From contig JAUXSD010000009.1 in NCBI GenBank assembly GCA_030681525.1, positions 1 to 63,773 on the forward strand: a stretch of 63,773 nt of DNA, written 5' to 3'. The translations under genes and the position numbers were made by a program. The notes beneath the pieces are model-generated. The model did no database searches and was not told the origin of the DNA. It saw only the letters and a list, made by a program, of their open reading frames with translations. Source of the DNA: Solirubrobacteraceae bacterium (GTDB lineage Bacteria; Actinomycetota; Thermoleophilia; Solirubrobacterales; Solirubrobacteraceae). Positions 32,861-40,054 of the stretch are shown one piece after another. Numbering within the stretch: the first letter of the stretch is position 1; the number at the start of each line of letters is the position of its first letter.

Positions 32861-34033
32861 ATGGTTGATTTCAGCCTGACCGACGAGCAGAAGAACCTCC
32901 GCGAGCTGGCGCACGACTTCGCCGCGCGGGAGATCCGTCCAGTCGCCTGGGAGCTCGATCGCGACGGCGGCTGGCCGCAGGCGATCATCGACAAGGCCCA
33001 CGAGGTCGGGCTCATGAACACCCATCTGCCCGAGGAGTACGGCGGGGCGGGCCTGAACTACCTGGACGGCTGCATCATCGAGGAGGAGCTCTCGTGGGGC
33101 TGCTCGGGCGTGCAGACCTCGCTGGGCGCCAACGGCCTGGCCTCCGCGCCGGTCATGCTGGGCGGCGCCGAGGACGTCAAGCGCGAGTTCGCCGAGGAGC
33201 TCGTGGCCGAGCCCAAGCTCGCGTCCTTCTGCCTGACCGAGCCCGACGCCGGCTCCGTCGTGTCGGGCTTGCGCACGCGCGCCGTGCGCAAGGGCGACAA
33301 GTACGTCCTCAACGGCTCAAAGTGCTTCATCACCAACGGCAGCTACGCCGACTGGTTCGTGGTCTACGCCAAGACCGACCCGGAGGCCGGCCACCGCGGC
33401 ATCTCCGCCTTCCTCGTCCGCAAGGACGCCACGATCATCGTGGACAAGAAGGAGGACAAGATGGGCCAGCGCGCCTCCAACACCGCGACGATCACCTTCA
33501 ACGACACCGAGGTCGACGCTCGCTACCTGCTCGGCGAGGAGAACAAGGGCTTCAAGCTCGCGATGATGGTCCTCGACCGCACGCGGCCGGGCGTCGCCGC
33601 GATGGCGACGGGCATCTCGCGGGCGGCGTTCGAGATGGCCTGCGACTACTCCAAGGAGCGCGTCCAGTTCGGCGTCCCGATCGCGATGCACCAGGCGATC
33701 CAGTTCCTCATCGCCGACATGGCGACGAAGGTGCACCTCTCGCGGCTGGCGTCGTGGAACAGCGCCGTGCTGCTCGACCAGGGCAAGCGCAACACGCTGG
33801 AGTCCTCGCACGCCAAGCGCTACGCCGCCGACTCGGCGATGGAGGTCACCACGGACGCCGTCCAGATCTACGGCGGCTACGGCTTCATCAAGGAGTACAA
33901 GGTCGAGAAGCTCATGCGCGACGCGAAGATCATGCAGCTCTACGAAGGCACGTCGCAGATCCAGCGGCTCGTCATCGCCCGCGAGACGCTGCTGCCGCGG
34001 CGCATCGAACAGCCGGCCACGGCGACCGCCTGA
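32861..34033 (+). CDS. Acyl-CoA dehydrogenase
   Basis: 390 residues, standard length. DFSLTDEQKNLRELAHDFAA opens the helical domain; FCLTEPDAGSVVSGLRTRA and KCFITNGSYADWFVVYAKTD form the FAD/substrate middle; QIYGGYGFIKEYKVEKLMRD and IMQLYEGTSQIQ carry the FAD site and the catalytic base Glu362. It introduces the first double bond in acyl-CoA beta-oxidation, passing electrons to ETF. It heads a plus-strand run leading to the HAD-ECH fusion gene. The ribosome site is AGGAG. Confidence 0.93.
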   Translation: MVDFSLTDEQKNLRELAHDFAAREIRPVAWELDRDGGWPQAIIDKAHEVGLMNTHLPEEYGGAGLNYLDGCIIEEELSWGCSGVQTSLGANGLASAPVMLGGAEDVKREFAEELVAEPKLASFCLTEPDAGSVVSGLRTRAVRKGDKYVLNGSKCFITNGSYADWFVVYAKTDPEAGHRGISAFLVRKDATIIVDKKEDKMGQRASNTATITFNDTEVDARYLLGEENKGFKLAMMVLDRTRPGVAAMATGISRAAFEMACDYSKERVQFGVPIAMHQAIQFLIADMATKVHLSRLASWNSAVLLDQGKRNTLESSHAKRYAADSAMEVTTDAVQIYGGYGFIKEYKVEKLMRDAKIMQLYEGTSQIQRLVIARETLLPRRIEQPATATA

Positions 34034-34132
34034 TCGACCCGCCGGCGATGCGCGCGGACGGCCGGCCCGGCCGTCCGCCGTCGTCGCCCGCGACCACTGC
34101 GCCGATGCCGACCCGCAGGGCATACTGGACCG

Positions 34133-34597
34133 ATGGCTTCTCGCCATCCCTCGACGGAGGCTGCGGTCGCAGACGCGGCGGCCAACAGCGACGTTCGTGC
34201 GGCCGCCGGGGTGAAGAGCGACGCGGCGCGCCAGGGGCCGGGCTCGGGCGACCCGCTGCTCGCCGGGCTGCGCAAGACCGGCCTGCTGCGGCTGCTCGTG
34301 CTGCATCTGCTGGGCCCGGGCCCGTCCTACGGCAACCAGCTCATGGAGCGCGTCGGCTCGCTGACCGGGGGGCTCGTGGCGGTCAACCCGAACACGATGT
34401 ACCCGCTGCTGCGCGCGCTGGAGGCCGAGGGCCTCGTGGCGGGCGAGTGGGAGCACCCCGAGCGCCGCTCGCGGCGCTTCTACCGGCGAACGGAGTCCGG
34501 CGGCGCCGAGCGCGATCGGCTGGCGGCGGAGATCGCCCCGCGCCTGGACGAGCTCGCCGACGCGATCGACCTGATCCGGCACGAGCTGGTGGACTGA
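34133..34597 (+). CDS. PadR-family transcriptional regulator
   Basis: 154 residues. After a 40-residue disordered N-terminus comes the PadR winged helix: LLRLLVLHLLGPGPSYGNQL, NPNTMYPLLRALEAEGLVAG and RRFYRRTESGGAERDRL. A CATACT hexamer ends 6 nt before ATG 34133. It may control the adjacent START-type and beta-oxidation genes; the ligand is unknown. Confidence 0.88.
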   Translation: MASRHPSTEAAVADAAANSDVRAAAGVKSDAARQGPGSGDPLLAGLRKTGLLRLLVLHLLGPGPSYGNQLMERVGSLTGGLVAVNPNTMYPLLRALEAEGLVAGEWEHPERRSRRFYRRTESGGAERDRLAAEIAPRLDELADAIDLIRHELVD

Positions 34598-34602
34598 GGA
34601 CG

Positions 34603-35109
34603 ATGGGCACGGTCGAGGCGCGGCAGGCGTTGCCGGGCGCCTCGATCGCCGAGGTGCAGGCGCTGTGGCTGGACCTCGAGCGCTGGCCGTCGTTCGTGGA
34701 CGGCTACGGCGCGCTGGCCCGCCGCGAGGGCGACTGGCCGCGGGCGGGGTCACGCGTCGTGTGGGACTCGCTGCGCAACGGCCGCGGCCGCGTCGTCGAG
34801 CAGGTGACCGACTTCGAGCCCGGCGTCACCCACCTCGTGCGCGTCGAGGACCCGCAGCTGCACGGCAGCCAGCGCGCCCGCTTCACCGCCTACGACGGCG
34901 GCTGCGAGATCTCGCTCGAGCTCGACTACGAGCTCAAGCGGCCCGGCCTCGGCGGCCGCCTGACCGATGTCCTGTTCGTGCGTCGCTCGCTGGGCGACGC
35001 GCTGCGCCGCACGCTGCGGCGCTTCGCGGTCGAGCTCGAGGCCGACCGCGACCTGCAGGCTGAACCTGAGCGGCTCACGCCGCATTCCCGCAACGAGAAG
35101 GAGTCCTGA
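34603..35109 (+). CDS. SRPBCC (polyketide cyclase/START-like) protein
   Basis: 168 residues. A helix-grip fold is suggested by VEARQALPGASIAEVQALWL, WPSFVDGYGALARREGDWPR, YDGGCEISLELDYELKRPG and the long C-terminal helix LGDALRRTLRRFAVELEADR. Such proteins bind hydrophobic ligands such as acyl chains. GAGGA precedes ATG 34603, and the gene sits between the PadR regulator (6 nt) and the beta-oxidation fusion enzyme (5 nt). Confidence 0.8.
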   Translation: MGTVEARQALPGASIAEVQALWLDLERWPSFVDGYGALARREGDWPRAGSRVVWDSLRNGRGRVVEQVTDFEPGVTHLVRVEDPQLHGSQRARFTAYDGGCEISLELDYELKRPGLGGRLTDVLFVRRSLGDALRRTLRRFAVELEADRDLQAEPERLTPHSRNEKES

Positions 35110-35114
35110 CAAGC

Positions 35115-37106
35115 ATGTTCGTGTTCAAGGCCGCGGTCGTCGGAGCCGGCACCATGGGCGGTGAGATCGCCCAGGTGATCGCCTCCGCCGGCATCTCGGT
35201 GGTGCTGAAGGACGTGGAGCAGGAGTTCGTCGAGCTTGGCCTCAAGAAGGCCCAGGAGGTCACCGCCGGCCAGCTCGCCAACCTCGTCAACAAGCAGAAG
35301 ATCACCCAGGAGCAGGCCGACGCGCAGGCGGCGGAGATCCTCGGGCGCATCCACGGCACGACGGAGTACGAGGGCTTCGGCGACGTCGACTTCGTCATCG
35401 AGGCCGTCCCGGAGCGGATGGCGATCAAGCAGGCGGTCTTCGCCGAGCTCGACGCGCTCACGCCCGGCCACGCGATCCTCGCCTCGAACACCTCGTCGCT
35501 GTCGATCAGCGAGATGGCCGACGCGACGTCGCGCCCCGACAAGGTCGTCGGCTTTCACTTCTTCTATCCCGCGTCGTTCATGCGCCTCGTGGAGATCGTC
35601 GAGGGCGCCGACACGTCGCCCGAGACGATGCAGACCGCCACGACGTTCGCCCAGACGATCCGCAAGATGCCGATCGCCTGCGGCGAGGAGCCCGGCTTCG
35701 TCGTCAATCGGATCCTCAACTCGGCGATCAGCGAGGTCTGGCGCTTCCAGGAGGCCAACGACCTCTCGGTCAAGGCGATCGACGACGCCGTCTCGGCGTC
35801 GCGCGTCGCGCCGATGGGCCCCTTCTTCCTCACCGACCTGCTCGGCCTGGACACCGTCCTGCACGTCGCCGAGCACCTGCAGGAGTCCTACGGCTCGGAG
35901 TCCTTCTACGTCCACGAAGGCATGAAGCGGCTCGTCGCCGCCGGCGAGCTCGGCGCGAAGACCGGCAAGGGCTTCTACGAGAACGGCGACCCGCGCACGA
36001 ACGGCAACACCGAGTTCGACCCGGAGGAGCTCACGCAGCGCTTCGTGCTCAAGGCCTTCGTCGAGGCCTGCCTCGTGCTCGAGGACGGCATGGCCACCGT
36101 GCGCGACGTCGACCTGGGCATGATGGCCGGCGCCGGCCTCATCCCGCCGCCGTTCGCGCGCGCCGACCAGACCGGCCTCGACGAGGTGCTCGCCGCGCTC
36201 GAGCGGGCCGCCTCGGAGTGGGGCGAGCAGTTCACGCCGCCGCTGATCCTGCGCCGGCTCGTCGCGCAGGGCCGCCTCGGCGCGAAGTCCGGCCAGGGCT
36301 TCTTCGCCTACAAGGCGCCCGACGACGGCTTCGAGCAGGGCGAGGCCGTGCAGCTCGAGACGCGCGACGGCTACGCGATCGCCTGGCTGGACCGCCCGCC
36401 GGCCAACTCGCTGGCGCCGCAGGTCATCGAGGAGCTCGCGCGCGTGTGGGAGCACGTCGACGCCGACGCGTCGATCCGTGCGCTCATCATCGCCTCGGCC
36501 AACCCGATGCTGTGGTGCGCCGGCGCCGACATCAAGGCGTTCACGAAGCTCGACGCGCAGACCGGCGCGAAGCTGCTCGACGACATGCACGCGCTGCTGC
36601 GCCGGATGGAGTGCTCCTCGACGATCACGATCGCCGCGGTCAACGCCGTGGCCTACGGCGGCGGCTGTGAGCTGGCGATGGGCTGCGACGTACGGATCGC
36701 CGCGCAGTCGGCGAGCTTCGGGCAGCCCGAGGTCAACCTCGGGATCATCCCCGGCTTCGGCGGCACCCAGCGGCTGCCGCGGCTCGTCGGCACGGCGCGG
36801 GCGCTGGAGCTCAACCTGACCGGCGACCCGATCTCGGCCGAGGAGGCCTACGAGATCGGGCTCGTCAACCGCGTGGTGCCCGACCACGAGCTGCACGACG
36901 TGGCGCGCGCGTGGGCGCGCAAGCTCGGCGGCCAGGCGCCGCTGGCGGTCGCCGCGATCAAGCGGACAACAGCAGGCGACGCCGACCTCGACGAGGGGAT
37001 CGCCGCGGAGAAGCAGGCCTTCGGCGAGGTGTTCGTCAGCGCCGACGCCCGCGAGGGCATCGGCGCCTTTCTCGGCAAGCGCTCGCCGCAGTGGAGCGGG
37101 CGGTAG
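35115..37106 (+). CDS. 3-hydroxyacyl-CoA dehydrogenase / enoyl-CoA hydratase fusion
   Basis: 663 residues, with the dehydrogenase first and hydratase second, the reverse of E. coli FadB. The NAD site is FKAAVVGAGTMGGEIAQVIA, the catalytic His lies in VVGFHFFYPASFMRLVE, and C-terminal helical repeats carry GAKTGKGFYENG and GAKSGQGFFAYKA. The hydratase part has WCAGADIKAF, YGGGCELAMGCDVRIAA and ASFGQPEVNLGIIPGFGGTQ with the catalytic Glu residues. It carries out steps two and three of beta-oxidation. Coupled closely with the upstream SRPBCC gene. Confidence 0.93.
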   Translation: MFVFKAAVVGAGTMGGEIAQVIASAGISVVLKDVEQEFVELGLKKAQEVTAGQLANLVNKQKITQEQADAQAAEILGRIHGTTEYEGFGDVDFVIEAVPERMAIKQAVFAELDALTPGHAILASNTSSLSISEMADATSRPDKVVGFHFFYPASFMRLVEIVEGADTSPETMQTATTFAQTIRKMPIACGEEPGFVVNRILNSAISEVWRFQEANDLSVKAIDDAVSASRVAPMGPFFLTDLLGLDTVLHVAEHLQESYGSESFYVHEGMKRLVAAGELGAKTGKGFYENGDPRTNGNTEFDPEELTQRFVLKAFVEACLVLEDGMATVRDVDLGMMAGAGLIPPPFARADQTGLDEVLAALERAASEWGEQFTPPLILRRLVAQGRLGAKSGQGFFAYKAPDDGFEQGEAVQLETRDGYAIAWLDRPPANSLAPQVIEELARVWEHVDADASIRALIIASANPMLWCAGADIKAFTKLDAQTGAKLLDDMHALLRRMECSSTITIAAVNAVAYGGGCELAMGCDVRIAAQSASFGQPEVNLGIIPGFGGTQRLPRLVGTARALELNLTGDPISAEEAYEIGLVNRVVPDHELHDVARAWARKLGGQAPLAVAAIKRTTAGDADLDEGIAAEKQAFGEVFVSADAREGIGAFLGKRSPQWSGR

Positions 37107-37858
37107 CCGCCCGCGCGCGCACCGCCGCCGTGCAGGAGCTGGCGCGGCTCGTCCGCCGCGCCGGGTCCGTCGTCGCGCTCACCGGCGCCGGGATCTCGGT
37201 TCCCTCCGGGATCCCGGACTTCCGCACGCCCGGGACCGGCCTGTGGGAGAACGTCGACCCGATGGAGGTCGCCCACATCGACGCCTGGCGCGCCGACCCC
37301 GAGCGCTTCTGGACCTTCTACGGCGACCGCTTCCAGACGCTCGGCGACAAGCGACCCAACGGCGCGCACCGCGCGCTCGCCGAGCTCGAGCGCGGCGGAC
37401 ACCTGGATGCCGTCGTCACGCAGAACATCGACATGCTGCACCGCAAGGCCGGCACGCGCGAGCTCGTCGAGGTGCACGGCTCGATCGCGGCGTGCGTCTG
37501 CCTGTCGTGCGGGGCGCGTCCCGAGCTCGCCGTTGTGATCGAGCGGCTGGGGGAGTCGACGGTGCCGCTGTGTCACTGCGGGCGCCCGCTGAAGCCCGAC
37601 GTCGTCCTGTTCGGCGAGTTTCTCTCCGCGGCGGCGCTGGGGCGCGCGACCGCGCTGGCTGAGGGCGCCGACCTGCTGCTCTGCATCGGCTCCTCGCTCG
37701 AGGTCCATCCGGTCGCGCAGCTGCCGGCGGTCACGCTTTCGCGCGGCGGAGCGATCGCGATCGTCACGCAGGGCCCGACGCCGTACGACGCCCGCGCCGC
37801 CGTGCGCCTGACCGGCGACGTCGAGGCCGAGCTCGCGGCGCTCGTCGCGGCGCTCTGA
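37091..37858 (+). CDS. Sir2-family NAD-dependent protein deacylase
   Basis: 255 residues. VVALTGAGISVPSGIPDFRT is the NAD site, VVTQNIDMLHRKAG and LVEVHGSI hold the catalytic His, and two CxxC/CxC pairs (CLSC, CHC) make the structural zinc site. KPDVVLFGE and CIGSSLEVHPVAQLP complete the Rossmann fold. GTG 37091 overlaps the beta-oxidation gene by 16 nt; GTG 37130 would leave a gap. Position suggests deacylation of acyl-CoA-metabolising enzymes, by inference. Confidence 0.9.
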   Translation: MERAVAARARTAAVQELARLVRRAGSVVALTGAGISVPSGIPDFRTPGTGLWENVDPMEVAHIDAWRADPERFWTFYGDRFQTLGDKRPNGAHRALAELERGGHLDAVVTQNIDMLHRKAGTRELVEVHGSIAACVCLSCGARPELAVVIERLGESTVPLCHCGRPLKPDVVLFGEFLSAAALGRATALAEGADLLLCIGSSLEVHPVAQLPAVTLSRGGAIAIVTQGPTPYDARAAVRLTGDVEAELAALVAAL

Positions 37859-37920
37859 GCGTTTCGGTTCCGGCTGGCGGGGAACGTCGGAGGGAGAACG
37901 CCGATCGGAGAAGAAACGCC

Positions 37921-38949
37921 ATGTCAGACGAGCTTCGACAGACGGCGGCCGCCCTGGTGGCCGAGGGCAAGGGCATCCTGGCGGCCGACGAGAGCAACGG
38001 CACGATGAACAAGCGCCTGAAGGCCGCGGGCGTCGAGGAGAGCGAGGAGATGCGCCGCGCGCTGCGCGAGCTGCTGTTCACGACCGAGGGCGCCGCGGAG
38101 CACATCAGCGGCGTGATCCTCTACGACGAGACGTTTCGCCAGTCGACGGCGGACGGCACGCCGTTCCCGCGCCTGCTCCAGCAGCAGGGCGTGATCCCCG
38201 GCATCAAGGTCGACACCGGCGCCAAGCCGCTCGCCGGCGCCGACGGCGAGACGATCACCGAGGGCCTCGACGGCCTGCGCGACCGCCTCACCGAGTACTA
38301 CGACGGCGGCGCGCGGTTTGCGAAGTGGCGGGCCGTGATCAGCCTCGACGACGAGCGCCCGACCCCGTACGCGATCGGGGTCAACGCCCACGCGCTCGCG
38401 CGCTACGCGGCGCTCTGCCAGGAGGCCGGGATCGTCCCGATCGTCGAGCCCGAGGTCCTCATGGACGGCGACCACACGATCGATCGCGCCGAGGAGGTCA
38501 GCGGGACGGTCCTGGCGGCGGTGTTCGCCGAGCTGCGCCAGCAGCGCGTGCTGCTGGAGGGCATGCTGCTCAAGCCGAACATGGTGCTGGCCGGCTACGC
38601 GTCCTCCGACCAGCCCTCGCACGAGGAGGTCGCCGAGCGCACGCTGCGCTGCCTGCGCCGCCACGTTCCCGCGGCGGTGCCGGGCATCGCCTTCCTGTCG
38701 GGCGGCCAGAGCGACGAGGACGCCACGATCCGGCTGAACCTCATGAACCAGATGGGCCCGCAGCCCTGGGAGGTCTCCTTCTCCTACGGCCGCGGCCTGC
38801 AGGCGGCGGCCCTGACGACCTGGGCGGGCGACGACGCCAAGCGCCAGGACGCCCAGGCGCAGTACCGCCACCGCGCCCGCTGCACCGGCGCGGCGCGCCA
38901 GGGCGAGTACAGCGAGGACATGGAAGAGGAGCTCGCCGTGACCGGCTGA
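37921..38949 (+). CDS. Class I fructose-bisphosphate aldolase
   Basis: 342 residues. ILAADESNGTMNKRLKAAGV, GVIPGIKVDTGAKPLAGADG, KWRAVISLDDERPTP, VPIVEPEVLMDGDH and LEGMLLKPNMVLAGYASSDQ (Schiff-base Lys) are the class I eukaryote-like aldolase blocks. It cleaves fructose-1,6-bisphosphate in glycolysis without a metal. GGAGAAG lies upstream of ATG 37921. Class I enzymes are the minority type among bacteria. Confidence 0.94.
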   Translation: MSDELRQTAAALVAEGKGILAADESNGTMNKRLKAAGVEESEEMRRALRELLFTTEGAAEHISGVILYDETFRQSTADGTPFPRLLQQQGVIPGIKVDTGAKPLAGADGETITEGLDGLRDRLTEYYDGGARFAKWRAVISLDDERPTPYAIGVNAHALARYAALCQEAGIVPIVEPEVLMDGDHTIDRAEEVSGTVLAAVFAELRQQRVLLEGMLLKPNMVLAGYASSDQPSHEEVAERTLRCLRRHVPAAVPGIAFLSGGQSDEDATIRLNLMNQMGPQPWEVSFSYGRGLQAAALTTWAGDDAKRQDAQAQYRHRARCTGAARQGEYSEDMEEELAVTG

Positions 38950-38982
38950 GCGCCCGCGGCGCGCGGGCGCGGCGGGCGGGCG

Positions 38983-39852
38983 TCAGACGCCGCCGGCCGT
39001 GCGCGCGCGCAGCGCGGCCTCGAGGCGGCCCAACACCGTGCGGATGAGCGCGATCTGGTCGTCCTGCAGGCCGCCCTGCAGCGCGGCGCCGGCCACCGCG
39101 CCGACGGCGGTGCGATGTTCGCGCAGCTGCGCGAGGCGGTCGGCGAGGCCGGTGACCTGCTCGCGCCACGGCTCGAGCTCGGCGAGCGCTGCCTCGAACG
39201 CGATCCGCAGACCCAGCGCCGCCTCGCGCCAGCGCTCCGCGTCGGCGTCGGCGCGCGTGCGCAGCGTGAGCTCCTCGCAGGCCAGGGCGGCGTCGCGGGC
39301 GGCCAGCAGCGCGGCGAGACGCTCCTGCGGTCGCAGCGCGGCGGCCCGCGGCCGCAGCGAGCCCGGTGCGGCACGGGGCAGCTCGCGGGCCCGCTCCCAG
39401 CGGCCCTCTGCCACGCGCTCACCGTGGCCGAAGCCGGCGCGCACGACGAGCGCCTGCGCGCGCGCGACCTCGCGCGCGTAGGGGTCGGCGGCGGCGATGC
39501 GGTGCGCGTGCAGCACGCGGTTGAGGCGCACGACCGCGGCGTCGGCGATCGCGTCGAGGTCGCCGCCGCCCAGCCAGGCGGCGGCCGCCTCGTAGCCGTC
39601 GAGGGGCACCGTGTCGATCAGCGTCGCGCGCGACGTCAGCACCGGCTCGGGCGGCGGCTCGGGCTCCGCGGCGCTGGCGCGCCGGCGCCGCGGCAGCAGC
39701 CGGCGCTCCTGCGCGCCGAGCAGATCGATCACGAGCACGTGGGAGGGAGGCTCGCCCAGCCGCTCGCGGATCGTGTAGCGGCCGGGCTCCGGGCCCAGCG
39801 CCCAGGGGTATTCGAACTGCACAAAGCGAAACCGCCGCGACCCGGAAGTCAC
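38983..39852 (-). CDS. Soluble coiled-coil protein, unknown
   Basis: 289 residues. The N-terminus (RRFRFVQFEYPWALGPEPGR, then YTIRERLGEPPSHVLVID) is a folded segment I have no family name for. Residues about 90-289 are helical with heptad-like Ala/Leu/Arg spacing. GTG 39852 is the first plausible start; a strong inverted repeat spans it. Convergent with the aldolase gene, 33 nt away. Confidence 0.65.
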   Translation of the reverse strand: MTSGSRRFRFVQFEYPWALGPEPGRYTIRERLGEPPSHVLVIDLLGAQERRLLPRRRRASAAEPEPPPEPVLTSRATLIDTVPLDGYEAAAAWLGGGDLDAIADAAVVRLNRVLHAHRIAAADPYAREVARAQALVVRAGFGHGERVAEGRWERARELPRAAPGSLRPRAAALRPQERLAALLAARDAALACEELTLRTRADADAERWREAALGLRIAFEAALAELEPWREQVTGLADRLAQLREHRTAVGAVAGAALQGGLQDDQIALIRTVLGRLEAALRARTAGGV

Positions 39853-39861
39853 GGCGGTTTC
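39828..39861 (-). promoter_or_regulatory. Inverted repeat across a start codon
   Basis: GAAACCGCCG (39828-39837) and CGGCGGTTTC (39852-39861) form perfect 10-bp arms with a 14-nt spacer. In the minus-strand mRNA the GTG start (39852-39850) would lie at the top of the stem, so a hairpin could hide it from ribosomes. A protein site in DNA is the alternative. Confidence 0.45.
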
Positions 39862-40023
39862 GGGTACGTCCCTATTTCGACTGACGGCTAGTGGGCCCGG
39901 CCGGAAGTGCTGTGAGGTTTTCCGGGATGCCCGGCCGCGATCTGACGGGCCGACGGTGTCCCGCCTTCGTGCTGGTGGCACGAGGGCGGGCGCCGGCGCC
40001 CGTCAGGCGCGGATCGGGCGCCC

Positions 40024-40046
40024 GGAAAAGCCGCAGAACTTGCGGA
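40024..40046 (-). terminator. Rho-independent terminator of the cell-wall hydrolase gene
   Basis: On the minus strand, CCGCA-AGTTC-TGCGG is followed by CTTTTCC, 9 nt after the stop at 40055. The short stem with a T run is one of the few canonical terminators in the window. Confidence 0.55.
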
Positions 40047-40054
40047 CGGACCCA

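Noticed and set aside
34926-36896. 656-residue minus-strand frame
   Set aside because: Antisense to the hydroxyacyl-CoA dehydrogenase fusion; no motifs.
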